From Pseudomonadota bacterium (GTDB lineage: Bacteria; Pseudomonadota; Gammaproteobacteria; Woeseiales; Woeseiaceae): a DNA stretch of 17,151 nucleotides. The stretch lies in NCBI GenBank assembly GCA_027295475.1, contig JAPUKV010000072.1, positions 1 through 17,151 of the forward strand. The letters are read 5' to 3'. Below are positions 1-8,397 of this stretch, piece by piece. Every line of letters starts with the position of its first letter. Within the stretch, counting starts at the first letter, position 1. A program made the translations under genes and the position numbers. The notes under the pieces were generated by a model. That model saw only the letters and a list, made by a program, of their open reading frames with translations. It searched no databases and was not told the origin of the DNA.

Positions 1-2355
1 GCGCGGAGATATGTCCATTTCACCGCGAATCTGCCGAATTCCCAGAATGAACTGCATGACCCAGTTCATTTCCGATTCTGCGTCGCTGTCCTGCCATGCT
101 TCCATTGATTGGGGGAAGGGTTGCAACATGATGGTCTCGCCATCGATCATCGCGCGAGGCGCAAGCTCACGCCAGATTTCTTCGGTGACAAACGGAATCA
201 GCGGGTGTAGTAAGCGCAGCAACGTCTCGAGCACTTCGATCAGTGTTTTGCGCGTGCCGCGTTTTTCTGCATCCGAGGATTGCTCTGACTGCAGCACCGG
301 CTTCGAAAGTTCGAGGTACCAGTCGCAAAACTCATGCCAGGTGAATTCGTGCGTCGCCTGTGCCGCCAGGTCGAGGCGATACGTTGCAAAATGTTGATGC
401 ACTGATTCGATAGTGCGATTGAGGCGGGCGCGTATCCAACGATCGGCGGTACTGAACTTTGTGTCGCCATCATCCGGATTCTCAGTGTTCATCAGCACAT
501 ATCTGGATGCATTCCAGAGCTTGTTGCAGAAGTTCTTGTAGCCTTCGATACGCCCGAGGTCGAATCGAATGTCCCGGCCGGTCGTCGCCAACGATGCAAA
601 CGTGAATCGCAGGGCGTCAGCACCGTATGCCGGTATTCCGTCTGGATACTGCCGTCGGGTCGAGGCTTCGATTCTTGGTTTCAGGTGATCCTGCATAAGA
701 CCGCTGACGCGTTTTTCGAGCAAGGTATCAAGATCGACCCCGTCGATGAGATCCAGGGGATCAAGTACGTTGCCCTTGGATTTCGACATCTTTTGTCCAT
801 CCTGATCTCGAATCAGGCCGTGGATATAGACTTCATGGAAGGGCACGTCATCCATGAATTTCAGGCCCATCATGATCATCCGCGCAACCCAGAAAAAAAT
901 GATGTCGAAGCCGGTAACCAGGACGCTGCCCGGATAGAAGGACTTGAGCGAATCGGTTTGCTTCGGCCAGCCTTGCGTGCTGAACGGCCAGAGTGCTGAA
1001 GAGAACCAGGTATCCAGGACATCATCGTCCCGACGCAATTCCAGATCGGCGGACAAGTCATTTTTTTGCCGGGCCTCATCCTCATTACGACCGACATAGA
1101 TATTGTTGTCGTTGTCGTACCAGGCGGGAATGCGATGTCCCCACCAAAGCTGGCGACTGATGCACCAGTCCTGAATGTTGTACATCCACTCGTAATAGGT
1201 CTTGGACCAGTTTTCCGGGACGAATTTTATTTTGCCGGACTCGACCGCTTCGATCGCCGCCTTGGCCAGCGGTTTGATATCCACATACCACTGATCGGTC
1301 AGGTACGGTTCGAGGACCGCTGTACTTCGGTCACCCCTTGGTATTTTGGTTTCGTAGTCTTCGATCTTGTCCAGCAGGCCGAGTGCGTTGAGGTCCTCGA
1401 CGATTTTCTTCCGAGCGACAAAGCGATCAAGCCCGCGATAGGGTTCCGGCACCGTGTCATTGATGGCGGCGTTATCGTCAAAAATATTGTATTGCGGCAG
1501 ATCGTGACGCTTGCCGATTTCATAGTCATTGAAATCGTGTGCCGGCGTAATCTTGACACAGCCGGTACCGAACTCGGGATCGACATATTCGTCGGCGATG
1601 ATCGGCATCTTTCTGTCGACCAGCGGCAACATGACCTCTTCGCCAATCAGGTCCTGGTATCGCTCGTCTTCGGGATGAACCGCAACGGCGCTGTCGCCCA
1701 ACATTGTTTCGGGCCGGGTGGTCGCCACGACGAGGTGACCGTTTCCTGATACGAGTGGATAGCGGAAATGCCAGAGTTTACCGGGCTCTTCCTTAGACAG
1801 GACTTCGAGGTCGGACAGGGCCGTGTGCAAGACCGGGTCCCAGTTGACCAGGCGCTTGCCCCGGTAGATAAGGCCTTCTTCATGGAGCTTGACGAAGACT
1901 TCGGTCACTGCCGCCGACAAATCGTTGTCCATCGTGAAACGCTCGCGACTCCAGTCGACTGATGAGCCCATGCGGCGCAGCTGTTGACAGATCAATCCAC
2001 CGGATTCGTTTTTCCACTTCCAGACGCGCTCGACGAATTTTTCCCGGCCGAGTTCCTTTCGCGACATGCCCTCGGCGTTCAACTGACGCTCTACGACCAT
2101 TTGCGTGGCGATGCCCGCATGATCCATACCGGTCTGCCACAGTGTATTCCGGCCCTGCATCCTGTGGTAACGAATCAGGGCATCCATGATCGTGTCCTGG
2201 AAAGCGTGGCCCATGTGGAGTGTGCCGGTGACGTTTGGCGGCGGGATCACGATGCAATAGGGTTCACCGTCGCCGCTGGGCGCGAAATAGCCGTTTTTCT
2301 CCCAACGCCGGTATTGCCGCTGCTCTATATTTTGCGGATCGTAGGACTTATCCAT
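1..2355 (-). CDS. valS: Valyl-tRNA synthetase, C-terminus cut by window edge
   Basis: Cytosolic class I synthetase that activates valine with ATP and charges tRNA-Val, with an editing site that removes mischarged threonine. The reading frame is open from the ATG at 2355 to base 1, giving residues 1-785. The family is usually about 920-950 residues, so the end of the anticodon-binding region and the C-terminal coiled coil lie outside. Visible motifs are the HIGH-type HMGH at residues 47-50 within [13 protein letters not shown], the editing-domain [10 protein letters not shown] near 210-220, and KMSKS at 522-526. The order HIGH, CP1 editing insert, KMSKS, helical anticodon domain is normal. It is the last visible gene of the pepA-holC-small protein-valS run, 38 bases after the small gene. 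The Shine-Dalgarno sequence is weak (GGTGG about 20 bases upstream), so translation may depend on coupling. Family assignment is essentially certain. Confidence 0.97.
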   Translation of the reverse strand, partial: MDKSYDPQNIEQRQYRRWEKNGYFAPSGDGEPYCIVIPPPNVTGTLHMGHAFQDTIMDALIRYHRMQGRNTLWQTGMDHAGIATQMVVERQLNAEGMSRKELGREKFVERVWKWKNESGGLICQQLRRMGSSVDWSRERFTMDNDLSAAVTEVFVKLHEEGLIYRGKRLVNWDPVLHTALSDLEVLSKEEPGKLWHFRYPLVSGNGHLVVATTRPETMLGDSAVAVHPEDERYQDLIGEEVMLPLVDRKMPIIADEYVDPEFGTGCVKITPAHDFNDYEIGKRHDLPQYNIFDDNAAINDTVPEPYRGLDRFVARKKIVEDLNALGLLDKIEDYETKIPRGDRSTAVLEPYLTDQWYVDIKPLAKAAIEAVESGKIKFVPENWSKTYYEWMYNIQDWCISRQLWWGHRIPAWYDNDNNIYVGRNEDEARQKNDLSADLELRRDDDVLDTWFSSALWPFSTQGWPKQTDSLKSFYPGSVLVTGFDIIFFWVARMIMMGLKFMDDVPFHEVYIHGLIRDQDGQKMSKSKGNVLDPLDLIDGVDLDTLLEKRVSGLMQDHLKPRIEASTRRQYPDGIPAYGADALRFTFASLATTGRDIRFDLGRIEGYKNFCNKLWNASRYVLMNTENPDDGDTKFSTADRWIRARLNRTIESVHQHFATYRLDLAAQATHEFTWHEFCDWYLELSKPVLQSEQSSDAEKRGTRKTLIEVLETLLRLLHPLIPFVTEEIWRELAPRAMIDGETIMLQPFPQSMEAWQDSDAESEMNWVMQFILGIRQIRGEMDISPR

Positions 2356-2393
2356 GTCGGCGCTTCACGTCCACCAGAAATATTCGATTGCGG

Positions 2394-2669
2394 CTATTCT
2401 TTGCCGTCAAAATGATCTTGCAAAATGCGACTGACCAAATCTGGTAGCTCGTTGCGAAGTTTGTTCATGACGCGTTCGACGATAATGTCCTCGATATCAT
2501 GACAAGCCTCGTGCAGGAGCTGGTCGGCAAGAGTCAGGCTCTGTGCGCACAGCTTCGATTCCAGCTTGACGAGCTCGTCTGCCGACGGTCTGGCAGGCAA
2601 TGCGCCTGACTGCGACACTGCTTCGGTCAAAACCGGCAGCTTGTCGTCTTGGTCGGCTTTCGCGTTGAT
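2394..2669 (-). CDS. Small acidic protein between holC and valS, probable non-canonical start
   Basis: No function is recognised. It is a short, acidic, probably helical cytosolic protein with no signal or membrane segment. The C-terminal part (ELVKLESKLCAQS to the end) looks amphipathic. The first in-frame standard start is TTG at 2630, giving 78 residues, but no Shine-Dalgarno precedes it. Upstream the frame stays open for 14 codons and encodes DDKLPVLTE. As far as I recall, short proteins at this holC-valS position in other gammaproteobacteria carry a similar D-x-x-x-PVLTE stretch near the N-terminus. A perfect AGGAGG (2683-2678) overlaps the holC stop and sits 8 bases before an in-frame ATC at 2669, which would give 91 residues. 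I therefore place the start there; the TTG is the conservative alternative. The gene is certainly in the operon; the exact start is uncertain. Confidence 0.72.
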   Translation of the reverse strand: MNAKADQDDKLPVLTEAVSQSGALPARPSADELVKLESKLCAQSLTLADQLLHEACHDIEDIIVERVMNKLRNELPDLVSRILQDHFDGKE

Positions 2670-2676
2670 ATCTCAA

Positions 2677-2683
2677 TCCTCCT
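2677..2683 (-). promoter_or_regulatory. Strong ribosome binding site overlapping the holC stop
   Basis: On the minus strand the bases read TAAGGAGGA, where TAA is the holC stop codon. The AGGAGG core is a full match to the anti-Shine-Dalgarno. It serves the small gene downstream and implies translational coupling to holC. No ATG, GTG or TTG in the right frame lies at normal distance from it. The in-frame codon 8 bases away is ATC. Confidence 0.7.
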
Positions 2684-3111
2684 TATAGTTTGTGCGTTTC
2701 GAGCTCTGCCCCAAGTTCCCGGTAATGCACAAATCGCTTCCGACTTTGTTGCCGGCTCTGCTCATCGGAGGTTACAAGCTCTGCGACTCTGGGGAAAGAG
2801 CCCGCGATTTCGGGAACTTCGCCGGTGAGATTGATCAATAGATCCTTGCCACCGATCCCCGCTTCATCAAAGCCAATCGTCACCGGAGCATCGGTGTGCC
2901 GACCGGCCACGCCGAGCAATTCGTGCGGGACGAAGCTGCCGTCACGAAACGTCCATAGTAATTCGTCAAGCAATTCGGCTTGTTGCCGGCTGGCTGTGTG
3001 GATATGTACGGTGTGGTTGAGCCGATAGGCTTTCTCGGCAAGCCGGCAGGCAAATTTATGCCGTGATGGCTCGCCCGTGCCCGCGAGTACGTAGAAATCC
3101 ACGCGTGACAT
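2683..3111 (-). CDS. holC: DNA polymerase III chi subunit
   Basis: Chi is the clamp-loader accessory subunit that pairs with psi (HolD) and contacts single-strand binding protein, helping the replisome handle SSB-coated DNA. The 142-residue length fits the family (about 140-150). Typical stretches are the N-terminal RVDFYVL, the block with LNHTVHIHTA, DELLWTFRDGSFVPHEL near residues 49-65, and the PVTIGFDE followed by DLLINLTGEVPE. Start ATG at 3111 is 10 bases after the pepA stop, so the two are likely co-transcribed and coupled. The pepA-holC-valS order matches that of E. coli. No psi gene is seen in the window. Confidence 0.95.
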   Translation of the reverse strand: MSRVDFYVLAGTGEPSRHKFACRLAEKAYRLNHTVHIHTASRQQAELLDELLWTFRDGSFVPHELLGVAGRHTDAPVTIGFDEAGIGGKDLLINLTGEVPEIAGSFPRVAELVTSDEQSRQQSRKRFVHYRELGAELETHKL

Positions 3112-3121
3112 GCCAGGGTAC

Positions 3122-4618
3122 TTAAGGGAGGGCGCCGGCGCGCTGTAGCAAGAATTCGGTCAGCATCGGCACCGGGCGGGCCGTGCTGCCTTTCTTTCGC
3201 CCCGAACGCCAGGCCGTACCAGCGATATCGAGATGCGCCCACTCGGTTCCTTTGGTGAACTTGCTCAGGAAACAAGCGGCCGTAATCGCGCCACCGTCGC
3301 GGCCACCGACGTTCGCAAAGTCGGCGAAATTGCTTTTGAGCTGGCGCTCGTACTCCTGTGCCAAAGGCATGCGCCAACCACGATCGTCTGCAGCGATGCC
3401 GGCATCGATTATGCTGTCAGCCAGTTTGTCGTTGCTACTCATGACTGCGGTCCGGTGATGTCCGAGCGCAATCACACAGGCGCCCGTTAATGTGGCGACA
3501 TCGATCAGTGCAGCCGGCTTGAATCGTTTTGCGTAGGTCAGGGCGTCGCAAAGAATCAGGCGCCCTTCCGCATCCGTGTTCAGGATCTCGATCGTCTGGC
3601 CTGACATACTCTTGACGATATCGCCCGGGCGGGTCGCCGTACCACTTGGCAGGTTTTCGCAGGTCGGCACGACAACGACGACATTAATCGGCAGCTTCAG
3701 TTTCGCGACGATGGCAATGGTGCCAATTACAGAGGCCGCACCACACATGTCGAACTTCATTTCGTCCATCCCGGGGCCGGGTTTTAATGAAATGCCGCCG
3801 GCATCGAAGGTGACGCCTTTACCGACGAGAACGACCGGTGCCTGCTTCGTCGCGCCCGTGTACCGCATCACGATCAGTTTTGCAGGCAACACGGTACCCG
3901 CCGTGACGGATAGCAGCGAGTGCATCCCCAGGCGTTTCATTTCCGTCTCACCGATTACACGCGTCTGAAGATTCTTGTTTTCACGTGCAAGTCGTTGGGC
4001 CGTGCGGGCCAGGTAACTCGGCGTACAGATGTTGGGGGGCAGATTGCCAAGGTCTTTTGCCAGTGTCATGCCGGCGATGATGGCATCGGCATGTTCTGCA
4101 CCTCGCATTACTTTGGCTGCATCCCCTTTTTTTCGCAGCGCCAGACCGATTCGCTTCAAGGCAACTGGCGGGTCGCGGCGACCGCTTTTCATCTCCGTAA
4201 AACGGTACAGGCTGTCACCAATTGTCTGCACGCAGTAGCGGGCCAGATAGTAAGGGCTCACTCCTTCGACGTCTTCGAGGGTCAGGTAATTTGCAACGTC
4301 GCCGACTTTGCTCGACTTCAACGCATTCATTGCAGCGTCGGTCGCCTGCCTGAACTGACTGATTCCGAACGAACTTCGCTTGCCAAGTCCGACAACGAGC
4401 ACTCGTTGTGCTTTAACGCCGTCAACCGACGTCAGCAAACGGGTATGTCCCAGCTGTCCGGTCAGATCCCCGCTTTTGATGCGATGACGAATCAGGCCCT
4501 TGCTGGCTTTATCGATGTCGGTTGCAGCTTCACCGAGTCTGCCACGCTCGTAAATCCCGACAATAATGCAGCTACCGACGCGGCGAGATGCTGCGCTCGT
4601 AGTGGTGAAATATTTCAT
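3122..4618 (-). CDS. pepA: Leucyl aminopeptidase (M17 cytosol aminopeptidase)
   Basis: Hexameric, two-metal cytosolic aminopeptidase that removes N-terminal residues, with preference for leucine. In E. coli the same protein also binds DNA in Xer recombination and carAB regulation. The 498-residue length is normal. Metal ligands and catalytic residues are visible: K267 and D272 in GKGVTFDAGG, D290 in KFDMCGAAS, D349 and E351 in the family signature NTDAEGRL (347-354), catalytic K279 and R353. All stand at E. coli numbering minus three. The variable N-terminal domain covers about 1-160 and the peptidase domain 170-498. Start ATG at 4618 has only a weak AAGG-type site. It heads the operon with holC and valS and is divergent from lptF, as in E. 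coli. Confidence 0.97.
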   Translation of the reverse strand: MKYFTTTSAASRRVGSCIIVGIYERGRLGEAATDIDKASKGLIRHRIKSGDLTGQLGHTRLLTSVDGVKAQRVLVVGLGKRSSFGISQFRQATDAAMNALKSSKVGDVANYLTLEDVEGVSPYYLARYCVQTIGDSLYRFTEMKSGRRDPPVALKRIGLALRKKGDAAKVMRGAEHADAIIAGMTLAKDLGNLPPNICTPSYLARTAQRLARENKNLQTRVIGETEMKRLGMHSLLSVTAGTVLPAKLIVMRYTGATKQAPVVLVGKGVTFDAGGISLKPGPGMDEMKFDMCGAASVIGTIAIVAKLKLPINVVVVVPTCENLPSGTATRPGDIVKSMSGQTIEILNTDAEGRLILCDALTYAKRFKPAALIDVATLTGACVIALGHHRTAVMSSNDKLADSIIDAGIAADDRGWRMPLAQEYERQLKSNFADFANVGGRDGGAITAACFLSKFTKGTEWAHLDIAGTAWRSGRKKGSTARPVPMLTEFLLQRAGALP

Positions 4619-4853
4619 AGATCAAGAATGCCTTATCACGCAACAGATTCGCATTCAAATCTCCGGATTCCGGCTTTTCGTCGCCGTCATCGCTGCCCCC
4701 AGCGAATCCGCTGTGATGTTTTGTTATCTCGTTGTTTTGTAATCTATTTGTGTCGTCCAGCCGCAATGCGACGAAGGGACTGTCGCAGACAAAGTAAAAG
4801 CGGTAGTCTAACCGATCCGATTGAATTTAGTTAAGAAAATCACAGATATATCG
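4619..4853. promoter_or_regulatory. Divergent pepA / lptF control region
   Basis: This 235-base gap separates two divergent operons and must hold promoters for both. It contains no credible gene. It is locally T-rich on the plus strand (4717-4752) compared with the surrounding coding DNA. I could not find a convincing -35/-10 pair for either direction, nor a sigma-E pair ahead of lptF. A TCTAA lies at 4807-4811 but lacks a matching upstream box. The clearest structure is the 12-base direct repeat listed separately. Confidence 0.5.
4718..4745. repeat. 12-base direct repeat, period 16, in the pepA/lptF gap
   Basis: GTTTTGTTATCT at 4718-4729 recurs as GTTTTGTAATCT at 4734-4745, with one mismatch and a start-to-start distance of 16 bases. 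It lies about 100 bases upstream of pepA and lptF in the shared control region, where an operator would be expected. The regulator is unknown. Chance similarity within a T-rich patch is possible. Confidence 0.4.
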
Positions 4854-5945
4854 ATGTTTCGTATTCTAGATCGTTACATATTTCGCGAAGTTGCACAGAC
4901 CTGGCTGGCTGTGACCGGGGTGCTGTTGGCCATTCTGTTGACGAATCAATTTGCCCACGTCCTGGGCGAAGTCGCCAAGGGCGCTTTGCCGAAAGATGCC
5001 GTATTTATACTGATCGGGTTGACCGGCCTGCAGTACCTGACGATCGTGGTTCCGATCGGCCTGTTCCTGGCCATAATGCTCGCACTCGGCCGCCTGTATC
5101 AGGACAGTGAAATGCCGGCGATGATGGCTTGCAGGGTCGGACCTCGCGGAATCTACCGGCCACTCCTGTGGCTTATCGTTCCCCTGGCACTCGGGGTTGG
5201 CTGGCTTGCAATGGATATAGGCCCGAAAGCGCTGATGGCGGTCGATCGAATTAGCGTGGTCGCATTACGTCAGGCGGACCTGGCGAGCATCGAGCCCGGC
5301 AAGTTCACAGCCGGTTCGGACGGTACCGTCATCTATGCCGAACGTGTTATCGGCCCGGGATCAGTTGAGAACGTATTCTTGCAACGGCAAACGGAATCGG
5401 GAGGAGTCGAAGTCGTTATCGCCGAGCGCGGGGAACAGATGGAATCCGAAGACGCCGATACGCGTTTCTTCGTACTTTACAACGGTCGACGATACGAAGG
5501 CCTGCCTGGAACACCCGAGTTTCAGGTTATGGAGTTTGCCGAGCACGGTATTCCTTACCGCCTGCCGAACATCTCCGAACCGGAGGAGCGGCCGCGCGCA
5601 ATGAGTACGCTGGATCTGCTGAAGTCCGGGTCCAGTGAAAAAATCGCCGAGCTGCAATGGCGAATCAGCGTGCCGCTAACGACTTTTATACTCGGCATCC
5701 TCGCCGTACCGTTAAGCCGCAGTCAGCCACGACAAGGCCGTTATGCCCGCCTGGCAGTGGGGCTACTTGTCTTCATTATTTATTTTAATTTACTGAGTGC
5801 CAGCAAGGCCTGGGTCGAGCAGGAAACGGTTCCGGTGACTGTCGGACTGTGGTGGGTCCACGGGGTCATGCTGGGTCTGGCACTGGTGCTGCTCGCGTAT
5901 CAAAATGGCTTGCATCGGCGAATCCTGTCGTTCAGGCGTTCATGA
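4854..5945 (+). CDS. lptF: LPS export ABC transporter permease LptF
   Basis: One of two inner-membrane permeases of the LptB2FG complex, which extracts lipopolysaccharide and passes it to LptC/LptA for transport to the outer membrane. The ATG at 4854 gives 363 residues (E. coli about 366), starting MFRILDRYIFREV, the usual LptF N-terminus. An upstream in-frame TTG at 4821 would add 11 unlikely residues. Three hydrophobic segments lie in the first 125 residues, then a periplasmic jellyroll region (about 130-265), then three more hydrophobic segments. The coupling-helix region containing LGRLYQDSEMPAMMACRVG (about 79-97) is typical. The stop overlaps the lptG start in ATGA. Confidence 0.95.
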   Translation: MFRILDRYIFREVAQTWLAVTGVLLAILLTNQFAHVLGEVAKGALPKDAVFILIGLTGLQYLTIVVPIGLFLAIMLALGRLYQDSEMPAMMACRVGPRGIYRPLLWLIVPLALGVGWLAMDIGPKALMAVDRISVVALRQADLASIEPGKFTAGSDGTVIYAERVIGPGSVENVFLQRQTESGGVEVVIAERGEQMESEDADTRFFVLYNGRRYEGLPGTPEFQVMEFAEHGIPYRLPNISEPEERPRAMSTLDLLKSGSSEKIAELQWRISVPLTTFILGILAVPLSRSQPRQGRYARLAVGLLVFIIYFNLLSASKAWVEQETVPVTVGLWWVHGVMLGLALVLLAYQNGLHRRILSFRRS

Positions 5946-7009
5946 TGAGCATTCTGAGCGGCTACCTTTTGCGTACGATTCTGGTCAGCACATTGCTGGT
6001 GCTGCTGGTGCTGCTCTCGCTTGCGACTTTGTTCGAGTTTATCGGCGAACTCGATAACCATATGGGTGACTATGGCGTGCTGCAGGCACTCCTGTATTCC
6101 GTATTGCGTCTTCCCCAGATTGCATTTGAAATGCTGCCGATGGCGACATTGATTGGTGCGTTGCTCGGACTGGGTGGGCTCGCCAGCCACAGCGAGATAA
6201 TCGTCATGCGGGTGGCGGGACTGTCCGTTGGAAAACTGGCAGGCATGGTGGCGATGACCGGCGTCGTGCTAATGCTCATAACGGCGCTCGTTGGTGAGTA
6301 CATTGGTCCGCCGCTCGACTATTTCGCACGCAGCATGCGTAACAAGGCGCGGTTCCAGCAGGAGGAGCGATACTCCGGTCACGCGGCCTGGGTTAAAGAC
6401 GGTCCGGTCATTTTGTATTTGGAACGCATCAACAGCGAGTATGAATTTGGTGGCATCTATCTGTTCCGCTTCAATGAAGACAACTCGCTGCGATCGATTG
6501 CCATAGCCGAAAATGCGGGTATCGATGACTCGGACAACTGGATTCTCGAAAATTTTCGTGAGACCCGGTTTCAGGATGACGGTATACAGGTTGTCGAGTC
6601 TGCGCTGGCTGTGAAATCTTTTGACGTCAGCGGCGATTTACTGGGTATCACCCTCGTCAAGCCAGTCAGTTTGTCTGCCAAGGGTTTGTTGCGTTACATC
6701 CGTTATCTGAAGAAAAACAATCTTTCTGCCGGGCAATACGAAACAGAGCTCTGGTCCAGGGTTTCGACAACAGTCACTGTTGTCATTATGCCGGTGCTGG
6801 CGCTGTCGTTCGTGTTTGGGTCGCTCCGTTCGGCGGGCTCCGGTGGTCGGCTCATGATCGGCGTACTGATCGGGCTCGGCTACTATCTCGCCAGCGAGAT
6901 GATTGCCAATTCAGGCCAGGTATATGATCTCAATCCGGCATTCGTGACCTGGCTGCCGTCTTTGGCCTTGCTTGCCGCTACTGCGATTGCCCTGGGTCGG
7001 GTCCGATAA
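5942..7009 (+). CDS. lptG: LPS export ABC transporter permease LptG
   Basis: Partner permease of LptF in the LPS extraction complex. The ATG at 5942 overlaps the lptF stop (ATGA), giving 355 residues (E. coli 360); an adjacent ATG at 5945 is an equal alternative. The N-terminus MMSILSGYLLRTIL is followed by a hydrophobic segment, then the coupling region with LGGLASHSEIIVMRVAG, the periplasmic domain containing the WVKDGPVILYLERI-type strand, and three C-terminal hydrophobic segments. The overlap suggests coupled synthesis of the two permeases in equal amounts. No ATPase gene (lptB) is present here, as is usual since it is encoded elsewhere with lptA/lptC. Confidence 0.95.
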   Translation: MMSILSGYLLRTILVSTLLVLLVLLSLATLFEFIGELDNHMGDYGVLQALLYSVLRLPQIAFEMLPMATLIGALLGLGGLASHSEIIVMRVAGLSVGKLAGMVAMTGVVLMLITALVGEYIGPPLDYFARSMRNKARFQQEERYSGHAAWVKDGPVILYLERINSEYEFGGIYLFRFNEDNSLRSIAIAENAGIDDSDNWILENFRETRFQDDGIQVVESALAVKSFDVSGDLLGITLVKPVSLSAKGLLRYIRYLKKNNLSAGQYETELWSRVSTTVTVVIMPVLALSFVFGSLRSAGSGGRLMIGVLIGLGYYLASEMIANSGQVYDLNPAFVTWLPSLALLAATAIALGRVR

Positions 7010-7015
7010 TATCGG
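7003..7015. terminator. Small perfect inverted repeat at the lptG / RDD convergence
   Basis: CCGAT-AAT-ATCGG is a perfect 5-base inverted repeat spanning the lptG stop codon, within the 17-base gap before the convergent RDD gene stop. It could help end transcription in both directions. It has no T-tract and the loop is only three bases, so this is weak evidence. Confidence 0.2.
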
Positions 7016-7026
7016 CACGGCCCCCT

Positions 7027-7440
7027 TCAGTCACTCGGATAGAACCTGAGCCGGGTACCGGACAAGCGATCGTGCCAGCAAAGATCGTCTTTATCCCATA
7101 GCTGCCACCAGAAGCCCAGCCCGAGCGGCAACCAGGACAGCAGCGCTGAAAAAAACCGCAGGCTCGCGCCCGCGAGATCCGGCTTTTGCCCGTCCATTGT
7201 TTCCAATCGGAGTTCCCAGGACTGCATGCCCAATGTGCGGCCCGCTCGCGACCAGAAGCCGACAAAGAAAGCGTAAGCCACAAGCAATAATGTCAATTGG
7301 TGAATCGTGTCGCCGCTGGCGACGGGTTCGCCGCCACGAACGGCGACAAAAGGCAGCGTCGCGAAGAACATCAATGCGAGCAGCAACATGCTGTCATAGA
7401 TGATGGCGCCCAGGCGCCTCAGCAGACCTGCATTCGTCAT
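7027..7440 (-). CDS. RDD-family integral membrane protein
   Basis: A 137-residue inner-membrane protein of the RDD family, whose members are mostly of unknown function (some are linked to ion or osmolyte transport). The family pattern is visible: LLRRLGAIIYDSMLLLALMF at residues 6-25 with the Arg and Asp of the first segment, a second segment around 47-63, then GRTLGMQSWELRLETMDG (67-84), and a late segment before KDDLCWHDRLSGTRL. It lies 36 bases after the aldo/keto reductase on the same strand and is probably the last gene of that run. RDD genes next to lptG occur in several gammaproteobacteria, so the position may reflect ancestral order rather than shared function. Confidence 0.87.
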   Translation of the reverse strand: MTNAGLLRRLGAIIYDSMLLLALMFFATLPFVAVRGGEPVASGDTIHQLTLLLVAYAFFVGFWSRAGRTLGMQSWELRLETMDGQKPDLAGASLRFFSALLSWLPLGLGFWWQLWDKDDLCWHDRLSGTRLRFYPSD

Positions 7441-7476
7441 CGTTCGGCTCGCTCGAGGATCTTTCGACCGCGAATA

Positions 7477-8397
7477 TCAGAGAGAAGCAACGTGGTCGGC
7501 CATTCTCTGTCGGGTCTTGTCGTCCGGCAGCGAACCGAAGCCCGCACCGAGGTTATCCACCATGTGATGGATTTTACTGGTCGCCGGAATGACGCAGGTG
7601 ACGGCAGGATGGCTGATAATAAATTTCAGGAAAAACTGACCCCAGCTCTCAGCGAACTCACGGGCCCATTCCGGCACGGAGTGGCCGCCAACGGCGCGAA
7701 ACAGACGTCCTGCCACAAAAGGCCGGTTGATCAGCACGGCGATGCCAAGGTCTTTGGCGAGTGGCAGGATGCGCGTGTCCGATTCGCGTTCCATAAGGGA
7801 GTAATTGATCTGAATGAACTCGGGCTTGTGTTGTTTCATCGCTGCCTCCAGGTCGTCCAACGCGCCTGCCCGGTAATGCGTAACTCCGTTGTATCGGATC
7901 CGTCCCTCGGCCTGCCGGTCTCTGATGGTAGCAAGATGCTCGTCTGTGTCTCGCAGATTGTGAACCTGCATCAGGTCCAGCACGTCTGCATTCATCCGCT
8001 CGCTGGACGCACGCATCTGTCGTTCACCGGCCGCTTTTCCATTCGTCCAGACTTTCGTCGCAAGAAACAGTTTGTCACGATTCCCACTCGATCTAATAAT
8101 GTCTCCAACGACATCTTCGGCTCGGTTATACATCGGCGATGAGTCGATCAGGCTTGCACCTTTCTCGACCAGCGACTCGACAATCATCCGTCGCGCATCG
8201 ATGTTCGCAGGCGTGCTCGCGACGTCGAAGACATTGTAGGTACCGAGACCGATTACGGGCAAATCTTCGCCGGATGCGGGGATCGGGCGTGTCAGCATCA
8301 TATTATCCTTCGAAAACGACAGCGCAGGGGCAACCGCCAGTGCAGCGCCGAGCTGCAGCGCTCTCCGCCGGGTCCAGCAAAATTGAGTTTCACACAT
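7477..8397 (-). CDS. Aldo/keto reductase with Tat-type signal peptide
   Basis: NAD(P)H-dependent oxidoreductase of the aldo/keto reductase barrel family; the substrate is unknown. The ATG at 8397 overlaps the end of the transporter gene by 8 bases (ATGTGTGA) and gives 306 residues. The catalytic tetrad is complete: D85 and Y90 in IDSSPMYNRAEDVVG, K115 in LATKVW, H146 in LMQVHNL. A nucleotide-binding-type segment, VIPATSKIHHMVDNLGA, is near the end. The N-terminus carries TRRRALQLG (residues 9-17) followed by an Ala-rich hydrophobic stretch, the pattern of a twin-arginine signal, suggesting export of the folded, cofactor-loaded enzyme. A start at either of two adjacent Met codons near residues 33-34 would instead give a cytosolic enzyme. 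An upstream in-frame extension to 8505 is rejected because it lies inside the transporter gene. Confidence 0.9.
   Translation of the reverse strand: MCETQFCWTRRRALQLGAALAVAPALSFSKDNMMLTRPIPASGEDLPVIGLGTYNVFDVASTPANIDARRMIVESLVEKGASLIDSSPMYNRAEDVVGDIIRSSGNRDKLFLATKVWTNGKAAGERQMRASSERMNADVLDLMQVHNLRDTDEHLATIRDRQAEGRIRYNGVTHYRAGALDDLEAAMKQHKPEFIQINYSLMERESDTRILPLAKDLGIAVLINRPFVAGRLFRAVGGHSVPEWAREFAESWGQFFLKFIISHPAVTCVIPATSKIHHMVDNLGAGFGSLPDDKTRQRMADHVASL

Noticed and set aside
1066..1749. A 227-codon plus-strand open frame
   Set aside because: It is antisense to valS, whose frame here encodes clear synthetase sequence. The product has no recognisable motif or start context.
4572..4766. A 64-codon minus-strand frame upstream of pepA as a leader peptide gene
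   Set aside because: It overlaps the pepA start in another frame, has no good ribosome site and no attenuator-like structure follows it.
3920..4834. A 304-codon plus-strand open frame upstream of lptF
   Set aside because: It is mostly antisense to the pepA N-terminal half, then runs through the control region. The protein is low in structure and looks like nothing known; pepA is certain.
7297..8142. A 281-codon plus-strand open frame
   Set aside because: It is antisense to the RDD and aldo/keto reductase genes, both supported by family motifs.
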